Below are positions 28,753-38,190 of a DNA stretch of 64,000 nucleotides, one piece after another. The notes under the pieces were generated by a model that was given only the letters and a program-made list of their open reading frames with translations, made no database searches and was not told the origin of the DNA. The DNA lies in contig NZ_JARVZZ010000001.1 in assembly GCF_029846115.1 (NCBI RefSeq), positions 2,046,001-2,110,000 on the forward strand. The letters run 5' to 3'. Both the position numbers and the translations under genes were made by a program. The stretch is from Serratia marcescens. Lineage in GTDB: Bacteria; Pseudomonadota; Gammaproteobacteria; Enterobacterales; Enterobacteriaceae. Numbering within the stretch: position 1 is the first letter of the stretch; each line of letters opens with the position of its first letter.

Positions 28753-28760
28753 GAGCACCC

Positions 28761-28842
28761 CCGGCATTTGATTTGCCGGCTTATCGTTAGAATCAGAGAT
28801 GTTCGACATTAATAACGCCCTCTTTATGATAAATAAAGAGGG
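28761..28842 (+). other. Two intercistronic hairpins between glxR and the MFS gene
   Basis: CCGGCA-TTTGATT-TGCCGG (about 28761-28779) and CCCTCTTTA-TGATAAA-TAAAGAGGG (28818-28842, perfect 9-base stem) lie in the 167-base gap. Neither is followed by a T-run. They may stabilise the upstream mRNA end or attenuate reading into the transporter gene. Confidence 0.5.
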
Positions 28843-28919
28843 TCCCCGCCAATCCAATAAAAAATGATTCAGCACAATAAAAAGTAAAAAGCAGGATGCC
28901 AACCGAGGAGACACTGAAT

Positions 28920-30260
28920 ATGGCAACCGATAATGCTGTTATTGATAAAGATATTCTTACCGCCCCTGACAAAAACCGTTTATATCGAAAAATCGCCTGG
29001 CGCATTATGCCCATTTTATTAGTGAGCTATATCGTCGGTTATCTCGATCGGGTTGGGATCTCGTTTTCGAAATTCCAAATGATGCCCGATATTCTGAACG
29101 GCAATGTCTCGATGGCCGAAGCCGTTTACGGGCTGGGCGCCGGGGTGTTTTTCATCGGCTATATCATCGCCGGGGTACCCAGTAACATTCTGCTGAGCCG
29201 CTACGGCGCCAGAAAGATCATCGCGCTGCTGATGGTGGTGTGGGGGGCGATCTCGATGCTGAGCATCTTTATCACCAACCCCTGGCAATTCTACCTGGCG
29301 CGTTTCCTGCTGGGGCTGGCGGAGGCCGGCTTCTACCCCGGTGTGATCCTCTATCTGACGCTGTGGTTCCCGTCCAGCCAGCGCGCCAAGATGACGGCGC
29401 TGTTCGTATGCGGCATCCCGGTCAGCAACATCATCGGCGGCCCGCTGTGTGGGTGGATCATCGAGCACATGAACGGCCTGATGAATCTCTCCGGTTGGCA
29501 GTGGCTGTTCTTTATCAGCGGCCCGCGCGCGCTGCTGATCGCCATCGTCATCTTCTGTTTCCTGGATAATACCTATCAGAGCGCCAAGTGGCTCAGCTCG
29601 CAGGAGAAGGCGCTGATCAAAGAGGATATGGCGCAGAGCACGCCGCGCCCGGGCGCCGCCGGCGGGCAGGAGTGGACGATGAAAAGCATGCTGAGATCGT
29701 CCGCGTTCACCAAAATGTGGCTGATTTGCTTCTGCACCGTGATGGGCCAGGGCGGGCTGGCGTTTTGGGTGCCGACCATTATTCGCGACACCGGCGTGAC
29801 CTCGGTGATGGATATCGGCCTGCTGACCATGCTGCCGTACATGCTGGCGGTGGTGGCAATGCTGGCGGCCGCACGCAGTTCGGACAAGCATCGCGAGCGG
29901 CGCTGGCACATCATCGTGCCGTTCTGCATCGCCGCGGTGTCGCTGATCTTTATCGGCCTGTTCCCGGACAACAAGCACGTGGTGATGGCGGCGCTGTGCG
30001 TGGCGGTGGCGTCGAGCCTGGTGCCGTCGCCGCTGTTCTGGAGCCTGCCGAACGCCATTTTTACCGGCACCTGCGCTGCGGCGGGCATTGCGCTCATCAA
30101 TTCCATCGCCAATATCGGCGGTTTTATTTCGCCTTATATCATCGGCTATTTCAAACAGCTGACCCACAGCAATTTGGCGGCGATGTGCGTCTTGTCGACG
30201 ATGATGATACTGGGGGCGATATTAACCTACAGCGTGCCGGCGAAATGGGTCAATAAATAA
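28920..30260 (+). CDS. MFS transporter, anion:cation symporter type
   Basis: 446 residues with 12 membrane segments. The sequence LDRVGISFSKFQM near the first helix and RFLLGLAEAGFYPGVILYL near helix 4 are typical of the anion:cation symporter branch of the MFS, which imports organic anions such as hexuronates, phthalate and allantoate (Dal5-like). It occupies the place of ybbV-allP-allB-ybbY in the E. coli cluster, between glxR and glxK. An import role for allantoate, ureidoglycolate or glycerate is inferred from context only. ATG 28920 follows GAGGAG at a 9-base spacing. Confidence 0.88.
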   Translation: MATDNAVIDKDILTAPDKNRLYRKIAWRIMPILLVSYIVGYLDRVGISFSKFQMMPDILNGNVSMAEAVYGLGAGVFFIGYIIAGVPSNILLSRYGARKIIALLMVVWGAISMLSIFITNPWQFYLARFLLGLAEAGFYPGVILYLTLWFPSSQRAKMTALFVCGIPVSNIIGGPLCGWIIEHMNGLMNLSGWQWLFFISGPRALLIAIVIFCFLDNTYQSAKWLSSQEKALIKEDMAQSTPRPGAAGGQEWTMKSMLRSSAFTKMWLICFCTVMGQGGLAFWVPTIIRDTGVTSVMDIGLLTMLPYMLAVVAMLAAARSSDKHRERRWHIIVPFCIAAVSLIFIGLFPDNKHVVMAALCVAVASSLVPSPLFWSLPNAIFTGTCAAAGIALINSIANIGGFISPYIIGYFKQLTHSNLAAMCVLSTMMILGAILTYSVPAKWVNK

Positions 30261-30389
30261 CACTTTCCTTCAGCTTCATTAAATAGTCGGCAACAGTTTT
30301 ATTTTTATTTCGCCATGCATTTCTCATCTGATTATTTCAGCGGGGGAAGGCATGGCCATTTTTATTTCGTCTCGAATAAAGGAGGCAGC

Positions 30390-31532
30390 ATGAAAATTGT
30401 TATTGCACCGGATTCATTTAAAGAAAGCGTCAGCGCAGAACGGGCGGCGCAGGCGATCGCGCGCGGCTTTCACGAGGTTTATCCCGATGCCGAGTGCGTC
30501 TGCCTGCCGATCGCCGACGGCGGCGAAGGCACGGTGGACGCGCTGGTGGCCGCCACCGGCGGGCGCAAGGTGACGGTATCGGCGACGGGGCCGCTGGGGG
30601 AACGGGTGACGGCGTTTTATGGCATCAGCGGCGACGGCAAGACGGCGGTGATCGAAATGGCGGCGGCCAGTGGATTGATGCTGACGCCGGCGGCGCGCCG
30701 TAACCCGCTGCTGGCGACCAGCTACGGCACCGGTGAACTGATCCGGCATGCACTGGATCAGGGCATTCGCCACCTGATCCTCGGCATCGGCGGTAGCGCC
30801 ACGGTGGATGGCGGCGTCGGCATGGTGCAGGCGCTGGGCGGGCGCTTCTACCGCCCGGACGGCAAGGCGTTGCCGTGGGGCGGCGGCGAGCTGGCGACGC
30901 TGAGCGGAATCGATCTCAGTACGCTGGATGCGCGCCTGCGGCAGTGCCGAATCGAGGTCGCCTGCGACGTAGACAATCCGCTGGTGGGGCCGCGCGGCGC
31001 GGCGGCGGTGTTCGGGCCGCAGAAGGGCGCGACGGCGGCGATGGTGGCGCAGTTGGAACAGGGCCTGACGCAGTATGCCGAGGTGCTCCGCCAGAGCACC
31101 GGTCACGACGTGCGGCACGTCGCCGGCGGCGGGGCGGCGGGCGGCATGGGGATCGCCTGCCAGGTGTTTCTCGGCGCAACGCTGAAGCCGGGTATCGAGA
31201 TCGTGATGGCGGCGCTGGGCCTGGAGCAGGCGCTAGCGGAGGCTGATTTGCTGATCACCGGCGAAGGACGCATCGACAGCCAAACGCTGGGCGGCAAGGC
31301 GCTGTCCGGCGTCGCCCGTCTGGCGCGCGCGCGCGGCCTGCCGATGATCGCGTTGGCCGGCGTGGTGGAGGACGGGGCGGAGGCGCTGCACGCGCAGGGA
31401 ATCGACGCGATGTTCAGCATTCTGCCGCGCCTGAGTACGCTGGAGGTCGCGCTGTCGCAAGGGGAACTCAACCTGCAGCGCAGCGCCGCCAACATCGCCC
31501 GCGCGATGCGCATCGGCCGCCGATTGGGATAA
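30390..31532 (+). CDS. glxK: Glycerate kinase GlxK
   Basis: 380 residues (E. coli GlxK 381). It phosphorylates glycerate, the end product of gcl-hyi-glxR. Signatures include [10 protein letters not shown] (6-15), DGGEGT near 49, [11 protein letters not shown] near 133 and GEGRIDSQT near 290. ATG 30390 follows GGAGGC. It is paralogous to the kinase at 5907-7070; this copy is assigned to ureide/glyoxylate metabolism by position. It shares a bidirectional terminator with allE. Confidence 0.94.
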   Translation: MKIVIAPDSFKESVSAERAAQAIARGFHEVYPDAECVCLPIADGGEGTVDALVAATGGRKVTVSATGPLGERVTAFYGISGDGKTAVIEMAAASGLMLTPAARRNPLLATSYGTGELIRHALDQGIRHLILGIGGSATVDGGVGMVQALGGRFYRPDGKALPWGGGELATLSGIDLSTLDARLRQCRIEVACDVDNPLVGPRGAAAVFGPQKGATAAMVAQLEQGLTQYAEVLRQSTGHDVRHVAGGGAAGGMGIACQVFLGATLKPGIEIVMAALGLEQALAEADLLITGEGRIDSQTLGGKALSGVARLARARGLPMIALAGVVEDGAEALHAQGIDAMFSILPRLSTLEVALSQGELNLQRSAANIARAMRIGRRLG

Positions 31533-31536
31533 AAAA

Positions 31537-31570
31537 GAAGGCCACGCTGCGCGAGCAGGTGGCCTTGGTT
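31537..31570. terminator. Bidirectional terminator between glxK and allE
   Basis: AAGGCCAC-G-CTGC-GCGA-GCAG-GTGGCCTT, flanked by an A6 run on the left and a T-rich tail on the right, sits in the 53-base convergent gap. Confidence 0.75.
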
Positions 31571-31585
31571 TTGGCGGCGAAGCGC

Positions 31586-32371
31586 TTACGGCTCGACGTC
31601 GCGGTTGCAGTCCTTGGAGTAGATGTAGCTGAAGGTTTCCTGGCCCACTGCATAGCCCGCCTGCTGCACATAGGCGCCCATGAAGATGTAGTCGCCTTGC
31701 TTCACCGGCATCCATTCATTGTCCAGGTTATACACGCCGGCACCGCTGAGAATGTAGGCGCCATGTTCCTGCACGTGGGTCTCGATGTAGCCGTGGCTGG
31801 CGCCGGGGGCGAAGGAGAGGATGTGCATATTCATGTCGAAGCCCAGATCTTTCGGCAGCAGATCCTGCAGGATCACCTCGCTCATACCCTCGTAGTGGAT
31901 CTTCTCCAGGTTGGCGACGTTGTTGCTGACCACGTGCGCTTCATAGCCCTTGATGCGCTGGTAGCGGCGCTTGTAGAGGAACAGGCGGCTGGATTGACCG
32001 CCGTTGGCGTTTTCCAGCCGGATCGTGACGCCCGCCGGGCAGTAAAGGTAGCCGCCGGCGGTCAGCGGGTAGTCGGTGGCGTCGGCGGAAGCAGTGATGG
32101 CGCCGTCGATGACGTACACGAAGGTTTCGATCTCTTCGCCGCCAAAGCCTTTGGTGTTGCGGCCGCAGTCGTGCAGCGTCACCAGATAATCGACGAAGGT
32201 GGCGCCCAGTTTCGGCGTCGACAAGATGGTGACGTCGCAGTTTTCAAAACCGGGAATGACGTTGCGCACCAGACCGTTCGGCGGGATCAGCGCATAGTTG
32301 CCGCGTTTGATGATGGCGCGCGTTGACAGAATGTCGGTTGGATAACCGGTTTGATTGTTGAAGTAACCCAC
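31586..32371 (-). CDS. allE: (S)-ureidoglycine aminohydrolase AllE
   Basis: 261 residues, as in E. coli. Bicupin manganese enzyme that converts (S)-ureidoglycine to (S)-ureidoglycolate with release of ammonia, immediately after AllC. The second cupin shows the metal ligands in MHILSFAPGASHGYIETH and QEHGAY (near 190-215). The start is GTG at 32371 (MGYFNNQTGY), supported by AGGAGA 6 bases upstream and by exact correspondence with the E. coli N-terminus. It is the last gene of the minus-strand run allD, allC, MFS, allE. Confidence 0.95.
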   Translation of the reverse strand: MGYFNNQTGYPTDILSTRAIIKRGNYALIPPNGLVRNVIPGFENCDVTILSTPKLGATFVDYLVTLHDCGRNTKGFGGEEIETFVYVIDGAITASADATDYPLTAGGYLYCPAGVTIRLENANGGQSSRLFLYKRRYQRIKGYEAHVVSNNVANLEKIHYEGMSEVILQDLLPKDLGFDMNMHILSFAPGASHGYIETHVQEHGAYILSGAGVYNLDNEWMPVKQGDYIFMGAYVQQAGYAVGQETFSYIYSKDCNRDVEP

Positions 32372-32394
32372 GTTGATTCTCCTGATCGTTGAAA

Positions 32395-32413
32395 GGGCGC
32401 CGCGGCGGCGCCC
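32395..32413 (-). other. Strong hairpin between the MFS gene and allE
   Basis: GGGCGCCG-CGG-CGGCGCCC, an 8-base GC stem, lies in the 58-base gap. The minus strand continues TTTCAACG, so it is a weak terminator at best and could set the ratio of allE to upstream genes. Confidence 0.5.
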
Positions 32414-32429
32414 GGTAAAAAAATCGCCG

Positions 32430-33689
32430 TCAGGCCTCGGTGGCCGTTTGGGCTGCCGTAGTGCGTTTCATCAAGACGTTGACGGTGAAGAAAATAGCGG
32501 TGCCCACCAGCAGGATGGCGGCGGAGATGTAAAAACCCATCACCTTGGAGCCGGTGCTGTCGGAGATCACGCCGGTGAGGAAGGGGGCGATCACCGACGA
32601 GGACATGCCGAAGAAGTTGAACACGCCGAAGCTGGTGCCATAGCCTTTCTTCGGCGCGTTGTCGGCGACGAAGGAGATCATGATCGGATCGACCGCCAGT
32701 TTACCCAGCAATCCGTACAGGATCAGGCTGATCAGCAGCATGGTGGAGTCCGGCGAAATGACGGTGCAAACCAGCATCACCGCCGCGCACAGCTCGAGGA
32801 AAATGATCAGCTGTACCTTCTTGTTGCGGAAACGGTCGGACATGCGGCTGAAGAACAGCGCGCCCGGCACCGACGCGAACGCCACCAGGGCGGAGGAGAA
32901 GCCGATGGCCACCCCTTCAAAGCCGCGCTCCTGCTGCAGGAACGAGGGCAGCCAGGTGACTATCATGTAGTAGCCGTAGCAGGTGGCGAAGTACATCGCG
33001 TAGGCGGAGATCATGCGCAGGCTGAACAGGCCGCTGGGCTGGCCGTCCTCTTCGGGCTCGGCAGCCGTCGGCGCAACGGTCTGGCTGACGGCCGCCGCGG
33101 CTTGAGGCTGCGAGCCTTTGATGACCACGGCGAACACCAGCGTCATCACCACCAGCAGGCCGGTGATGATGAACAGCATGATCTGCCAGTTCATGTTGAA
33201 GCTTTTCACCAGCAGGCTGGAGGCGATCAGGCCGATGGCCATGCCGAGCGCCGAGCCGCTGTTGATCACCGCGGTCGCCAGGCCTCGGCGTTCCAGCGGG
33301 ATATTCTCCGACGACAGGGAGTAGGCCGAGCCGTAATACGAGCCGCAGCCCATGCCCGCCAGCAGGCTGCCGGCATAGACCATGGTCAGGCTGGTGGCGT
33401 TGCCGATCAGCAGCGTGGCGATGATGAACAGGCAGAAGCCCGGGATCAGCACCACCTTCTTGCCGAATTTGTCCACCAGGATGCCCGCCGGGATCTGCAT
33501 CCCGGTGTAGGCGAAGAAGTAGAAGCTGGCGATCAGCCCCATTTCCGCATTGGAGTGCGCGCCGATGGTTTGTTGGATCTCGGGGAAGATCGGCGTCAGG
33601 ACGGTGCGATAGATCCAGATCACCGCCCAGCCCAGACAGAGCACGACGACGATCTTTTTCCAGTAGCGCGGGTCGATGTCGTTGCTCAT
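32430..33689 (-). CDS. MFS transporter in the all cluster (probable ureide importer)
   Basis: 419 residues, 12 membrane segments, with a charged Ala/Pro/Glu-rich cytosolic loop in the middle (about 200-220). The helix 2-3 loop DKFGKK is a typical MFS motif. The start codon overlaps the allC stop by 4 bases (ATGA, 33686-33689), so it is translationally coupled to allantoate amidohydrolase. From that coupling an allantoate or allantoin importer is the best guess; the E. coli cluster has no MFS gene here. Substrate is unproven. Confidence 0.88.
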   Translation of the reverse strand: MSNDIDPRYWKKIVVVLCLGWAVIWIYRTVLTPIFPEIQQTIGAHSNAEMGLIASFYFFAYTGMQIPAGILVDKFGKKVVLIPGFCLFIIATLLIGNATSLTMVYAGSLLAGMGCGSYYGSAYSLSSENIPLERRGLATAVINSGSALGMAIGLIASSLLVKSFNMNWQIMLFIITGLLVVMTLVFAVVIKGSQPQAAAAVSQTVAPTAAEPEEDGQPSGLFSLRMISAYAMYFATCYGYYMIVTWLPSFLQQERGFEGVAIGFSSALVAFASVPGALFFSRMSDRFRNKKVQLIIFLELCAAVMLVCTVISPDSTMLLISLILYGLLGKLAVDPIMISFVADNAPKKGYGTSFGVFNFFGMSSSVIAPFLTGVISDSTGSKVMGFYISAAILLVGTAIFFTVNVLMKRTTAAQTATEA

Positions 33690-34933
33690 GCCTCGGCCCC
33701 CTGTTCGGTATAGGCCAGCTGATACAGCGTCTGCGCCAGGATTTTCACCCCTTCGTTCAAATCGGCGACGGCGGTTTTTTCCGCCGGGTTATGGCTGATG
33801 CCGGCGATGCTCGGCACGAATATCATCACCGTCGGCACGCGCGGGGCGAAGATTTGCGAGTCGTGCCCGGCGCCGCTGTGCATCATGCGGTAATTCAGCC
33901 GCTGCGTTTCGCACAGGCGGCTAACGCAGGCCACCAGCTGTTCGTTCATCGGGATCGGCGCTTCGTCCATCCACAGATCGATCTCGGCCTCGATGCCCAT
34001 CTCGGCGCAGATGCGCTGGATATCCTGCTCGATCTCCTGTGTGAAGCGCAGCAGCGCGGCCTGATCGGTGTGGCGGCAGTCGAGGGTGAAGTGGGTGAAG
34101 CCCGGCACCACGTTGACAGTGTTCGGCTTCGGCTCCACCTTGCCGAAGGTCAGCACCAGCGGGTCGCCCTCGGCGCGCGCCTTGGCGATCGATTCGCAGC
34201 AGATGCGGCTAAAGGCGTGCACGGTATCCCGGCGGTAGCTCATCGGGGTGGTGCCGGCGTGGTTGGCTTCGCCCTGCAGCCGCACGTCATAACGCCGTTG
34301 GCCGACGATACTGGTCACCACGCCGATGGTTTTGCCTTCGGTTTCCAGAACCTTGCCCTGTTCGATATGGATCTCGACGAAGGCCGCGATGTCGCTGCGC
34401 AGCGGCTGATGCGGCGGGGGGAAATCGAAACCGGCGTCGCGCATGGCGTTGACGAAGCCGACGCCCTTGGCGTCCGTAATGTGCTGCACGTCTTCCCGCC
34501 GGGCCAGGCCGACGATGTTCTTGCTGCCCCAGAACACATAAGGGAAGCGGCTGCCTTCTTCTTCCGCCAGCGCGATGACTTCCAGGCTGCGTAGCGGCGG
34601 ACCGTAGGTGTCTTTAAGGTATTTGATCGCCATGAAGGCGGCTTCGATACCGAACTGGCCGTCGAGGTTGCCGCCGTTGACCACCGTGTCGATGTGCGAA
34701 CCGGAGAGAATCACCTGGTCGGGGTATTTGCTGCCCTCCAGTCGGCCGAACAGGTTGCCGACCGCATCAAAATGGGTGCTCAGCCCAGCGGCCTCGAAGG
34801 TATTTTTCAACGCGTGCTGCGCTTCGATCCATTCCGGAGTATAAAGCAGACGCGTCATGCCGCCGCTGGGATCGGCGCCGATTTTCGATAACCAGCCGGA
34901 AATATCACGGATTTCTTGTTGGAAGTCTTTCAT
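33686..34933 (-). CDS. allC: Allantoate amidohydrolase AllC
   Basis: 415 residues (E. coli 411). M20-family metal amidohydrolase that converts allantoate to ureidoglycine, CO2 and ammonia. Metal-binding elements are SGSHIDTV (His80), NGGNLDGQFG (Asp91) and the Glu-Glu pair in ALAEEEGSRF near 125. The C-terminal ligand lies in SGAGHDSQ. The dimerisation insert occupies about 210-325. Translationally coupled to the downstream MFS transporter. With no allB in the window, this is the first catabolic enzyme of the local pathway. Confidence 0.95.
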   Translation of the reverse strand: MKDFQQEIRDISGWLSKIGADPSGGMTRLLYTPEWIEAQHALKNTFEAAGLSTHFDAVGNLFGRLEGSKYPDQVILSGSHIDTVVNGGNLDGQFGIEAAFMAIKYLKDTYGPPLRSLEVIALAEEEGSRFPYVFWGSKNIVGLARREDVQHITDAKGVGFVNAMRDAGFDFPPPHQPLRSDIAAFVEIHIEQGKVLETEGKTIGVVTSIVGQRRYDVRLQGEANHAGTTPMSYRRDTVHAFSRICCESIAKARAEGDPLVLTFGKVEPKPNTVNVVPGFTHFTLDCRHTDQAALLRFTQEIEQDIQRICAEMGIEAEIDLWMDEAPIPMNEQLVACVSRLCETQRLNYRMMHSGAGHDSQIFAPRVPTVMIFVPSIAGISHNPAEKTAVADLNEGVKILAQTLYQLAYTEQGAEA

Positions 34934-35105
34934 TTTTACCTGCCCGCATGTTGTGTCTCAGCGGCGATGCGGCCAGGGCTGATGCTATTCGCCGCCGGCC
35001 GGCCTATTGCGCTGAGCGCGCTGATGAAGGTTTTCTTTTTTCTCCCCGGCTCTGACATATCAACCGCGAGCCGCGGCGTAAAAAGCCCACGATAATAAGA
35101 GTGCG

Positions 35106-36155
35106 TTAACTGGCGAAGGGATCTTTATGGTCGTAAGAACGCTGGTAAATAGCATTTGAAATTAAGTATTGATAAATATCGTCGACGATTTCGATACCGT
35201 TTTTCTCGCTTTCCATTTCACGCGCATGGCTGTTCTGCCCTGGATAAAGCACTTTGCTGACGCCCGGCGCCGGCTTAACGGCATTCAATTCTTTCATGAC
35301 CTGGCTGATATTTTTACGGAATGCGGATTCGTTGGTGAAATAACCCGGGTTCAGAACGATATGCAATTGGCCCAATTCCCGGCCGGCGCTGAGATCGTGA
35401 TACATCGAGCTGACGTGTTTGCCGAACGGCAGGCCGAGCAAAATGCCCGACAGCACGTCGACCATCATCATCAGGCCGTAGCCTTTCGGCCCGGCGATCG
35501 GCAGCAGCCCGCTGACGGCGAACGGATCGGTGGTGTGCTTGCCCTCGGCGTCCACCGCCCAGGTATCCGGGATGGCGGCGTTGCGCGAGCGGGCGTCCAG
35601 CACTTTGCCCCAGGCCTGTACGGTGGTGGCCATATCGAAGGTGATCAGCTCGTCGCCTTCGCCCGGCGCGGAGAAGGCGATGGGGTTGGTGCCGTAGTAG
35701 ACTTCGGCGCCGCCGTACGGCACCACCATCGGATCGGACTGGCACAGCGAAATGCCGATCATGCCGGCGCGCGCCGCCTGTTGCACGAAGTACGACAGTG
35801 CCCCGCTGTGGCCGATGCGGCGTACGCCCACCACCGCCACGCCGTTCTCTTTCGCCATCTCGATGGCGCGATCCATGCTCAGCTTGGCCGCCACGTGCCC
35901 GGCGCCGTTGTCGCCGTCGAAAATGGCGCTGCAGGGACCGGTTTTTTCAAAGGTGAAATGCGGGTGATTGTTGGTGCCGCCTTTGCTGATGCGTTCGGAA
36001 TAGTATTCGACCCTGACCGCGCCGTGAGAATGAATGCCGCGCGCATCGGCATGAACCAGCACGTCGGCGACGATGCCGGCGTGTTCCTGGCTCAGGCCGG
36101 CGGCGTGAATTTTTTGCTGGATAAGCTGATGTAATTGTTGTTTAGAGACCTTCAT
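35106..36155 (-). CDS. allD: Ureidoglycolate dehydrogenase AllD
   Basis: 349 residues, the length of E. coli AllD. NAD-dependent enzyme of the malate/L-lactate dehydrogenase type 2 family; it oxidises (S)-ureidoglycolate to oxalurate, feeding the FdrA/YlbE/YlbF reaction. Family landmarks are HSHGAVRVEYY near 47-57 and GPKGYGLMMMVD near 225-236. ATG 36155 follows AAAGGA; the upstream ATG at 36173 gives a non-conserved extension. A 172-base gap separates it from allC, so allC may have its own promoter. It is divergent from fdrA. Confidence 0.95.
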   Translation of the reverse strand: MKVSKQQLHQLIQQKIHAAGLSQEHAGIVADVLVHADARGIHSHGAVRVEYYSERISKGGTNNHPHFTFEKTGPCSAIFDGDNGAGHVAAKLSMDRAIEMAKENGVAVVGVRRIGHSGALSYFVQQAARAGMIGISLCQSDPMVVPYGGAEVYYGTNPIAFSAPGEGDELITFDMATTVQAWGKVLDARSRNAAIPDTWAVDAEGKHTTDPFAVSGLLPIAGPKGYGLMMMVDVLSGILLGLPFGKHVSSMYHDLSAGRELGQLHIVLNPGYFTNESAFRKNISQVMKELNAVKPAPGVSKVLYPGQNSHAREMESEKNGIEIVDDIYQYLISNAIYQRSYDHKDPFAS

Positions 36156-36513
36156 ATACAGTCCTTTTATCACTACGGTTTATTTAATTCGCCTCTGCGT
36201 TGTAATGTATAAATACCGGGTGGGAATAATGTGATCCAGATGCGTTTTATCCGATTGGATTAAAAATTAGTTGAATTAAATCGCCATTGTTAGAAGTTTT
36301 TTTATAAATGCTTTTTCCCGTCTGGATTAACTAATATTCAGGCGATTAAGTTATTTTTTCTAACAATGAATAAAGTGTGACCGTACTCACCTCTGGGCGT
36401 GGTTTTAATTTGTAGCTTGATCATTAACCTTTTCGCTGGATTCAATGCATCGCCGTGCCGCCGGTACGGGAAATATTGCCGATATTATTAAATGCTGTCT
36501 TAAGGATATCACC
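36156..36513. promoter_or_regulatory. allD-fdrA divergent control region
   Basis: An A/T-rich 358-base gap with several sites. A CRP-like site TGTGA-CCGTAC-TCACC is at 36376-36391, and a strong CRP half-site (AATGTGATC) near 36228-36236. The 11-base inverted repeat CATTGTTAGAA (36285-36295) / TTCTAACAATG (36358-36368) is exact. A second inverted pair AATCGCC (36279-36285) / GGCGATT (36341-36347) is also present. TTGGATTAA and CTGGATTAA form a direct repeat near 36255 and 36322. AllS is the expected activator here; which element it uses cannot be told from sequence. Confidence 0.6.
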
Positions 36514-38181
36514 ATGATCCATGCTTTTATTAAAAAGGGGAGCTTTCAGGATTCCGTCAGCCTGATGTTGATCTCCCGCAAACTCAGTGAATCTCCCAAG
36601 GTCGAGGAAATATCCGTCATGATGGGGACACCGGCCAATAAATCTTTATTGGAGGTGACCGGTTTCTGGCACCCGCAGTTTAGCGAAGCGACGCCGAACG
36701 ATATTTGCGTGGCGATCAAAGCGGAGTCCACCGACGAGACGATCGCCGAGGAGATCGGCGCGGCGTTGGAGATGGCGCTCAAGGCGATTGCGCAGGGGAG
36801 CCAGGGCGGCAAAAAACTGCTGCGGGCGCGCAGCTGGCGCACCGCCAGGCAAAAGCTGCCCGCCGCCAATCTGGCGCTGATCTCGATCGCCGGCGAATAC
36901 GCGGCGGAGCTGGCGGATAGCGCGCTGGAAGACGGCTGCAACGTGATGATGTTCTCCGATAACGTCAGCCCGGCGCAGGAAGTGGCGCTGAAAACCAAGG
37001 CGCGCGAACGCGGGCTGATCGTGATGGGGCCGGACTGCGGCACCGCCTGCATCGCCGGCGCGCCGCTGGCGTTCGCCAACGTGGCGCCCGCCGGATCTAT
37101 CGGCGTGGTGGGCGCCTCCGGCACCGGCATTCAGGAGCTTATTTCGCAAATTACCCTGGCAGGCCAGGGCATCTCGCACGCCATTGGCCTCGGCGGGCGG
37201 GATTTGACGGCGGAGATCGGCGGCATCAGCGCCATCAGCGCGCTGCGCATGCTGGCGGCGGATCCGCAGAGTCATGTGCTGGCGTTCGTGTCCAAACCGC
37301 CGGCGCCCGAGGTGCGCCAACGGGTGATCGACGAGATGAAAGCGCTCGGCAAGCCGGTGGTGGCGCTGTTCCTCGGCGCGCAGTCCGCCGTGCGCCAGGA
37401 TGGCAATATCACGTTCGCCGCCACGCTGGATGAAGCGGCGCGGCTGGCGGCGATGCAGGGCTGTGTGCAGCAACAGGCGGCGCAGCAGCCTGCGGTGCCC
37501 GGCGGCAAAATCGCCGGGCTGTACGCCGGCGGCACGCTGGCGGCCGAATGCGCGATGCTACTGGCGGAAAAACTGTCCCTGCCGCTGGATAGCGAGCACC
37601 CGCGCGGCGCCATGCTGGTGGCCAACGGCCATCGCATCATCGACATGGGCGATGACTTCTACACCCAGGGGCGCCCGCACCCGATGATTGACCCGACCGC
37701 CCGCAATCAAGAGATCGCCCGCCTGGCGCAGCAGCCGCAGACCGGCGTGTTGCTGCTGGACGTGGTGATCGGCTTCGGCGCTCAGGACGATCCGGCGGCG
37801 TCGCTGGCGGCCGAGGTGGCCAACGTGCGCGCGGCGCGCGGCGCGGCCCACCCGCTGGCGGCGATCGCCACCGTCACCGGCACCGAACAGGATCCGCAGC
37901 AGCGCTCGCGGCAAATCGCCACCCTGCAGGAAGCCGGCATCGCGGTGATGCCGTCGCTGCCGGCGGCGGTCGCGCTGGCGCATCAGCTGATTACCCCCGT
38001 CTTACCCGCACCTGAACGCGAACGGCCGGCCTTGCTGGACGGTGTCGCGGTGATCAATGCCGGGCTGCGCAGCTTCGCCGATGACCTGCAAACCAGCGAC
38101 ATTCCGGTGGTGCATTACCAGTGGGCGCCGGTGGCCGGTGGCGATCAACGATTAGCCAACATCTTGAAAAAATTAAAGTAA
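36514..38181 (+). CDS. fdrA: FdrA, acyl-CoA-synthetase-like subunit of the oxamate carbamoyltransferase system
   Basis: 555 residues, as in E. coli FdrA. It resembles the alpha subunit of succinyl-CoA synthetase, with a nucleotide-fold segment GVVGASGTGIQEL near 200-212. FdrA was first named as a multicopy suppressor of dominant-negative FtsH mutants. More recent work assigns FdrA, YlbE and YlbF (AllF, AllG, AllH) to conversion of oxalurate to oxamate and carbamoyl phosphate. ATG 36514 follows AAGGA at 36502-36506. First gene of fdrA-ylbE-ylbF-arcC. Confidence 0.9.
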   Translation: MIHAFIKKGSFQDSVSLMLISRKLSESPKVEEISVMMGTPANKSLLEVTGFWHPQFSEATPNDICVAIKAESTDETIAEEIGAALEMALKAIAQGSQGGKKLLRARSWRTARQKLPAANLALISIAGEYAAELADSALEDGCNVMMFSDNVSPAQEVALKTKARERGLIVMGPDCGTACIAGAPLAFANVAPAGSIGVVGASGTGIQELISQITLAGQGISHAIGLGGRDLTAEIGGISAISALRMLAADPQSHVLAFVSKPPAPEVRQRVIDEMKALGKPVVALFLGAQSAVRQDGNITFAATLDEAARLAAMQGCVQQQAAQQPAVPGGKIAGLYAGGTLAAECAMLLAEKLSLPLDSEHPRGAMLVANGHRIIDMGDDFYTQGRPHPMIDPTARNQEIARLAQQPQTGVLLLDVVIGFGAQDDPAASLAAEVANVRAARGAAHPLAAIATVTGTEQDPQQRSRQIATLQEAGIAVMPSLPAAVALAHQLITPVLPAPERERPALLDGVAVINAGLRSFADDLQTSDIPVVHYQWAPVAGGDQRLANILKKLK

Positions 38182-38190
38182 GGAACCGCT

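Noticed and set aside
34934..35105. Possible gene or terminator in the allC-allD gap
   Set aside because: Only a short CCGCG-AGC-CGCGG stem without a T-run and no conserved frame; nothing further could be supported.
36241..36368. Attenuator-type hairpin in the allD-fdrA gap
   Set aside because: The two inverted-repeat pairs cross rather than nest and are more than 50 bases apart, so a simple terminator or attenuator is not formed; treated as possible operator sites.
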